From: Chloroflexota bacterium
GTDB lineage: Bacteria; Chloroflexota; Limnocylindria; Limnocylindrales; CSP1-4
Length of the DNA stretch: 9,711 nucleotides
Assembly (NCBI GenBank): GCA_003157175.1
Contig: PMIQ01000228.1
Coordinates: 1-9,711, forward strand
Reading direction: 5' to 3'
The translations under genes were made by a program, and so were the position numbers. Positions within the stretch are counted from its first letter, which is position 1. Each line of letters begins with the position of its first letter. Positions 6,400 through 9,711 of this stretch are shown one piece after another. The notes under the pieces were generated by a model, which saw nothing but the letters and a program-made list of their open reading frames with translations, was not told the DNA's origin and did no database searches.

Positions 6400-6954
6400 G
6401 TGAGGGTCATCACGGAACCGCTCGACACAGACAAGGACGAGGCCGCGGCGGCGCGGCTCACCCGAACGATGCCGGCGCTCGCGCCGACGCCGGAATGGGT
6501 CGCCACGCTCCACGTCCACGGTCCGCTGCTCCTGGCCGCGGCCCGGGCGATCGCCCGTGACGAGGCCGAGGCGGAGGACCTGGTCCAGACGACGTTCGAG
6601 CGGGCGCTCCGTGCGGCGCCGACGATCAGGGACCCGCGCGCGATCCGCGCCTGGCTACTGACCGTCCAGACGCGCGAGGCGCTGCGAGTCGTGCGGCGGC
6701 TGCGTCGAACGCTCCGGCTCGACCCGGAGGTCCACGAGTTGCCGATGGGCGGCCCGGAGACCTCAGCGTCGATCGAGCTCGACGAGGCGCTGGGTCGCCT
6801 GTCGCGCCGGATCCGAGCCGCCGTGGTCCTCCACCACATGGTTGGACTCTCCGTGCGCGAAACGGCCGATGCCCTGGGCGTCACGGAGAACACGGCCAAG
6901 GCGCGGCTCAAGACCGGCCTGGCGCGACTCCGGGAGTTGCTCGATGAAGACTGA
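6400..6954 (+). CDS. ECF RNA polymerase sigma factor (second module)
   Basis: A second sigma-70-type ECF factor, 184 residues from the GTG at 6400. Region 2 is at about 36-103 (LLAAARAIARDEAEAEDLVQ then TFERAL, and RAWLLTVQTREALRVVRRLRR), and region 4 at about 126-182 with the helix-turn-helix GLSVRETADALGVTENTAKA (149-168). It differs clearly from the sigma factor at 2736. The start is uncertain: GTG 6400, TTG 6352 and ATG 6469 are in frame, and 6469 would still leave both domains whole. A TTATGT at 6391-6396 resembles a -10 but lies too close to GTG 6400 for a leaderless start there. The next gene starts 11 bases before this one ends, so the two are co-translated and the partner is a candidate anti-sigma factor. 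Confidence 0.9.
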   Translation: MRVITEPLDTDKDEAAAARLTRTMPALAPTPEWVATLHVHGPLLLAAARAIARDEAEAEDLVQTTFERALRAAPTIRDPRAIRAWLLTVQTREALRVVRRLRRTLRLDPEVHELPMGGPETSASIELDEALGRLSRRIRAAVVLHHMVGLSVRETADALGVTENTAKARLKTGLARLRELLDED

Positions 6955-8488
6955 CGCGAGCGGCGGCGATTCCGCCGAAGACGGAACGAACGACGGGCTC
7001 GAAGCCCGGCTCTCCGGCCGCTTTGCGGTCGAGCTGGACGGCGCCGAGCGCGACTACCCGGCCTTGCGCTCGAAGCTGGAAGGGAATGTGCCGGCGCCGG
7101 GTCGTAGCGGACGAGGGCGCTGGCCGAAGTTCGCCCTGCCGGCGGCGGCGGCCGCGTGCCTGGCGGTGACGGTTCTGATCGTCTCGGGGCTGCTCTCGGG
7201 GACGGCGATGGGCCCCGACGGTGCGTTCCCCGGGCCGTCCCGCATCGCCCTCGGCACGGACGGTATCCCGAACCAGATCGACGGCCAGCACGTCTACCGC
7301 CTCGCCGCTCAAGCCGACTGGCAGAATCTCAGCGGCAGCTTCCTGTTGGGCGCCTACGCGGTCGATGCTCCCATTCCCTGCGCGCCGCCGCTGCCGAGCG
7401 CTCAGCCCCAATCGTCCCCCGAGAACGCCCTCGTGCCGCAGTGCGGCGTGGTCGAGCTGGTGCCAAAGGCCCAGGACAACAGCGAGTACTTCTCCAACCT
7501 GGCGCCGCGCGGCCTGGAAGCCCTCACGGGCTGGCTCAACGGACCCGCGATCGTCATGCGCGTCCATACGCACGACCCCGATGCCGCAGGCTGCTCCGCG
7601 GACCAGAAGTCCTCCTGCAACGCGGCCGTGGTGGTCGAGGCGGTCGTGTGGCCGGTATTCCCGCAGATCGCCGGCGAGCGCGTCTATCGCGCCGCGGATC
7701 AGGCCTCGTTCCCAACAACGGGCAGCTTCCTGCTCGGCGGGCCATTCGCGAAGCCGCAATTCGTCCCGCCCTGCCCGATGCAGCCCGGCCTCAACGCGTC
7801 GGAGCAGCAGCTGATCCCGTACTGCTACATCCTCCGGATCGACAACCTCGAGCTAGCACCGCAGAGCAACATCGACGAGCCGAATGGCGAGATCGTCGTG
7901 GCCCGCGTCCACATCGACGACCCGCAGGCGGCGCAATGCCCGGCCAGTGATCGGGCGCAGTGCCAGGCCGCGATAGTCGTCGAAGCGGTGGTCTGGCGCG
8001 GCGAAACGCCCGCGACCAGCGCATCGCCGGCGCCGGGCGAAACCGGCAGCCCGAACCCGGCCTCATCTGAGACTGCGGGGCCGCTCCCATCCACCGGATC
8101 GGGCGTCATCGGGCCCGACGGCGTGCCCACCCTCATCAACGGTGAGACGGTCTACCGGGCCGCGGATCTCCCGACGTTGCCGGCGTTCCTTCTCGGCGGC
8201 CTGCTGACGCGCGACACGAGCTGCGCGGCTCCGGCCACGCCTCTGGCAAAGCCGCCGGCCTGCGGCTACTGGATGGTCGACGGCGTCAAGGTCGGGACGA
8301 TGGTGGACCTTCCGGAGTCGCTGCTGGGGCAGGCGGTCATCGCCCGGGTCGAGCGCGGCCGCGCGCTTTCGATCTGCCTGCAAGGGTCGTGTACGGCGAA
8401 CACTCTCGTCGTCGATGCGGTCGTCTGGCCGGCCGGCGAACTTGTTCCGCCGCCGCCCGCGCCCTCGCCGACGCCAGCGGCAAGCTGA
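6944..8488 (+). CDS. Putative membrane anti-sigma partner with three four-cysteine outer repeats
   Basis: I do not recognise the family. The 514-residue protein starts at an ATG inside the end of the sigma gene; the frame opens further upstream, but that part only shadows the sigma gene. Residues 1-60 are cytoplasmic, hydrophilic and lack a zinc motif (LEARLSGRFAVELDG, then YPALRSKLEG). One membrane helix spans about 62-86. The outer part has three homologous modules at about 107-236, 240-351 and 392-495. Each begins with a pattern I-x-G-x-x-V-Y-R, continues with SFLLG or AFLLGG, and ends in a strand VVVEAVVW or VVDAVVW. Each has four cysteines: 146/167/217/225, 277/294/332/340, 427/440/478/483. 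A Ser/Pro/Gly linker (354-388) precedes the third and a Pro-rich tail ends the protein. Position and topology suggest it restrains the sigma factor and senses the envelope; this is inference. Confidence 0.82.
   Translation: MKTDASGGDSAEDGTNDGLEARLSGRFAVELDGAERDYPALRSKLEGNVPAPGRSGRGRWPKFALPAAAAACLAVTVLIVSGLLSGTAMGPDGAFPGPSRIALGTDGIPNQIDGQHVYRLAAQADWQNLSGSFLLGAYAVDAPIPCAPPLPSAQPQSSPENALVPQCGVVELVPKAQDNSEYFSNLAPRGLEALTGWLNGPAIVMRVHTHDPDAAGCSADQKSSCNAAVVVEAVVWPVFPQIAGERVYRAADQASFPTTGSFLLGGPFAKPQFVPPCPMQPGLNASEQQLIPYCYILRIDNLELAPQSNIDEPNGEIVVARVHIDDPQAAQCPASDRAQCQAAIVVEAVVWRGETPATSASPAPGETGSPNPASSETAGPLPSTGSGVIGPDGVPTLINGETVYRAADLPTLPAFLLGGLLTRDTSCAAPATPLAKPPACGYWMVDGVKVGTMVDLPESLLGQAVIARVERGRALSICLQGSCTANTLVVDAVVWPAGELVPPPPAPSPTPAAS
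7262..7651 (+). repeat. Outer module 1 of the sigma-linked membrane protein
   Basis: Encodes residues 107-236. It starts GIPNQIDGQHVYRLAA, has SFLLGA, cysteines 146, 167, 217 and 225, and ends VVVEAVVW. It is the longest copy because of a Pro/Ser/Gln-rich insert between its first two cysteines and an extra segment before the third. Confidence 0.8.
7661..7996 (+). repeat. Outer module 2 of the sigma-linked membrane protein
   Basis: Encodes residues 240-351. It starts PQIAGERVYRAADQ, has SFLLGG, cysteines 277, 294, 332 and 340 (the last two separated by seven residues, as in module 1), the shared VxxxDPxAAxC approach to the third cysteine, and ends IVVEAVVW. Confidence 0.8.
8117..8428 (+). repeat. 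Outer module 3 of the sigma-linked membrane protein
   Basis: Encodes residues 392-495, after a flexible linker. It starts DGVPTLINGETVYRAAD, close to the start of module 1 (DGIP and then I-x-G-x-x-VYR), has AFLLGG, cysteines 427, 440, 478 and 483, and ends LVVDAVVW. It is the shortest copy; the last two cysteines are only four residues apart. Confidence 0.8.
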
Positions 8489-8509
8489 TCGGGCCGCCGC
8501 TCGGCCGAT
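8488..8509 (+). terminator. Hairpin at the end of the second sigma module
   Basis: ATCGGGCCG (8488-8496) can pair with CGGCCGAT (8502-8509) with one bulged G and a 5-base loop; its first seven bases could instead pair with GCCCGAT (8510-8516). It begins at the last base of the stop codon. No T-run is present, so a terminator role is tentative. Confidence 0.35.
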
Positions 8510-8550
8510 GCCCGATGATTGGTGCGTCGCAAACGCGGCTCGCCATCGAC

Positions 8551-8557
8551 GGGAGGA
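8551..8557 (+). promoter_or_regulatory. Ribosome binding site that fixes the lsrG-like start
   Basis: GGGAGGA lies 3 bases before the ATG at 8561. This favours that ATG over the in-frame GTG at 8519, whose extra 14 residues (MVRRKRG and on) have no counterpart in LsrG-type proteins. Confidence 0.75.
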
Positions 8558-8560
8558 ACC

Positions 8561-8872
8561 ATGTACGTGACCGTAGTGAACGTCCACGTCAAGCCGGAGC
8601 ACGTGGTCGACTTCGTCGACTCGATCCGCGCCAACCACGAGGGTTCCGTCCGCGAGCCGGGCAACCTCCGCTTCGACGTCCTCCAATCGATCGAGGATCC
8701 CAGCCGCTTCATCCTGTACGAGGCCTATCGCGACGAGGCTTCGGCGAAGGCGCACAAGGAGACGGCCCACTACGCCGCCTGGCGCGACGCGGCGACAGAC
8801 TGGATGGCCGAGCCGCGAGTCGGGGTCAGGTATGACGGCCTCTTTCCGGCGGCGCCCGAGACCAGCCGGTAG
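8561..8872 (+). CDS. lsrG: LsrG-like antibiotic biosynthesis monooxygenase (ABM) family protein
   Basis: A 103-residue ferredoxin-like-fold protein of the ABM family, very close in pattern to E. coli LsrG, which isomerises phosphorylated autoinducer-2 during its breakdown. Shared marks are the MYVTVVNVHV start, NHEGSVREPGNLRFDVLQ (25-42), SRF-x-LYEAYRDE (48-59), the AHKETAHY stretch (64-71) and the late GLFP (93-96). No other lsr genes (kinase, transporter, repressor) are in this window. The iron-type alcohol dehydrogenase gene starts 6 bases after the stop, so the two very likely act together, perhaps on a small carbonyl compound. The family call is firm; an actual role with autoinducer-2 is uncertain, since many LsrG-like proteins occur without an lsr operon. 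Confidence 0.85.
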   Translation: MYVTVVNVHVKPEHVVDFVDSIRANHEGSVREPGNLRFDVLQSIEDPSRFILYEAYRDEASAKAHKETAHYAAWRDAATDWMAEPRVGVRYDGLFPAAPETSR

Positions 8873-8878
8873 CGGCCG

Positions 8879-9711
8879 ATGGAAGGCTTCGAATACGACT
8901 CGACCCTGAGGCTGCCGGAGATCGTCGCCGGGCCCGGAAAGGTCGCCGAACTGCCGCGAATCGTTCGCGGATTCGGGCGGCGGGCCGTGATCGTCGTCCG
9001 TCAGCCGGGCTTCACGCGGAGCGACGACTGGGCCCGCATCGCCGCGAGCCTTTCGGCGGCCGGCGTCGAATTCGAGGTCGAAGGCGTCTCGGGCGAGCCG
9101 TCGCCGGCGCTGGTCGACGGGATCGTCGCGCGCGTCCGAGGGCGCGGGCATTCGGGCGGGCAAGTGGATGTCGTCGTCGGCATCGGCGGCGGCAGCGTGC
9201 TCGACTCGGCCAAGGCGGTCGCCGGCTTGCTGATCCCGGGCAACTCGGTGATGGATCACCTCGAGGGGATTGGGCCGGGGTTGCCGTACCACGGCCCCGC
9301 GGTCCCGTTCATCGCCGTCCCGACGACCGCCGGCACGGGCAGCGAGGCGACCAAGAATGCGGTCCTGAGCGTTCGGGGCGCGGGCGGCTTCAAGCGCTCA
9401 TTTCGCGACGAGGCGCTGATCGCCCGGATCGCGATCCTGGACCCGGAACTGCTCCGGAGCTGCCCGCCGGAGCTGATCGCGGCCAACGGCATGGACGCGC
9501 TTACGCAGCTGCTCGAGTCGTACCTGTCGACCCGTGCCAATCCCGTCGCCGACCGCCTGGCTCTGCGCGGACTGGCCGCGGCTCGCGACGGGTTGCTCGC
9601 CTGGCACGAGATGGCGGTCGCGGGGATGGGCGGTGCGGCCGCCGCCGCCGGCCCGCGCGCCGCGATGGCGACGGCCGCGCTCTGCTCGGGGATCTGCCTG
9701 GCCCAGACCGG
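8879..9711 (+). CDS. Iron-type alcohol dehydrogenase, 3' end outside window
   Basis: The frame is open from the ATG at 8879 to the right edge (277 codons), cut before the end. Group III (iron-type) dehydrogenases reduce aldehydes or oxidise alcohols with NAD(P)H. Visible are the dinucleotide-binding GIGGGSVLDSAKA (101-113), PTTAGTGSEAT (148-158), DPELL (188-192) and the metal region GMDALTQLLESY (204-215). In well-studied members the metal region reads D-x3-H; here the Asp (D206) is kept but the His position is Q210. The later two His ligands would lie beyond the edge, the sequence stopping just where GLGxxHG usually comes. The ATG is 6 bases past the lsrG-like stop, with no clear RBS, suggesting coupled translation. 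Substrate unknown. Confidence 0.9.
   Translation, partial: MEGFEYDSTLRLPEIVAGPGKVAELPRIVRGFGRRAVIVVRQPGFTRSDDWARIAASLSAAGVEFEVEGVSGEPSPALVDGIVARVRGRGHSGGQVDVVVGIGGGSVLDSAKAVAGLLIPGNSVMDHLEGIGPGLPYHGPAVPFIAVPTTAGTGSEATKNAVLSVRGAGGFKRSFRDEALIARIAILDPELLRSCPPELIAANGMDALTQLLESYLSTRANPVADRLALRGLAAARDGLLAWHEMAVAGMGGAAAAAGPRAAMATAALCSGICLAQT

Noticed and set aside
6842..6943. Upstream extension of the triple-repeat protein to 6842
   Set aside because: The extra 34 residues are Arg/Pro/Ser-rich and overlap sigma region 4 in another frame; the ATG at 6944 gives the usual short sigma/partner overlap.
8063..9292. 409-residue open frame on the minus strand
   Set aside because: It runs antisense across three supported plus-strand genes and shows no motif, only Arg/Asp/His-rich shadow composition.

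Overview
This is a GC-rich stretch (about 70% G+C by eye) of a bacterial chromosome, densely packed with genes. The gene set (Ycf45-type AAA/R3H protein, tmk, a DarA-type cyclic-di-AMP receptor, two ECF sigma factor modules) and two apparent leaderless promoters fit a high-GC Chloroflexota lineage, possibly of the Limnocylindria/Ellin6529 kind. That assignment is inferred from gene content and style only; a deep-branching actinobacterium cannot be excluded. No RNA genes, CRISPR arrays or insertion sequences were found.

Layout. Positions 2-1885 hold the 3' part of a SpoIIIAA/Ycf45-like ATPase with a long disordered insert and a C-terminal R3H domain. A leaderless promoter then precedes tmk (thymidylate kinase, 1990-2739), which overlaps an ECF sigma gene (2736-3419) by 4 bp. 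That gene is followed at once by a membrane-bound RskA-like anti-sigma factor (3421-4296). Converging on this block from the minus strand is a GAF-GGDEF gene (5389 down to 4355) whose active-site motif is degenerate but whose c-di-GMP inhibitory site is kept. A 91-bp divergent promoter region separates it from darA (c-di-AMP receptor, 5481-5810) and a NUDIX hydrolase (5829-6320), which ends at a clear hairpin.

A second ECF sigma gene (6400-6954) overlaps by 11 bp a gene for a 514-residue single-pass membrane protein (6944-8488). Its outer part consists of three copies of a four-cysteine module that I do not recognise. The window ends with an LsrG-like monooxygenase-fold protein (8561-8872) and the start of an iron-type alcohol dehydrogenase (8879 to the edge), apparently one operon.

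How it fits together. tmk and darA are neighbours in Firmicutes; here the sigma/anti-sigma pair and the GGDEF gene lie between them. The window is rich in signalling: two envelope-sensing sigma modules and two cyclic-dinucleotide proteins facing each other across one promoter region. The best candidate for something undescribed is the second sigma factor with its triple-repeat, disulfide-rich membrane partner.
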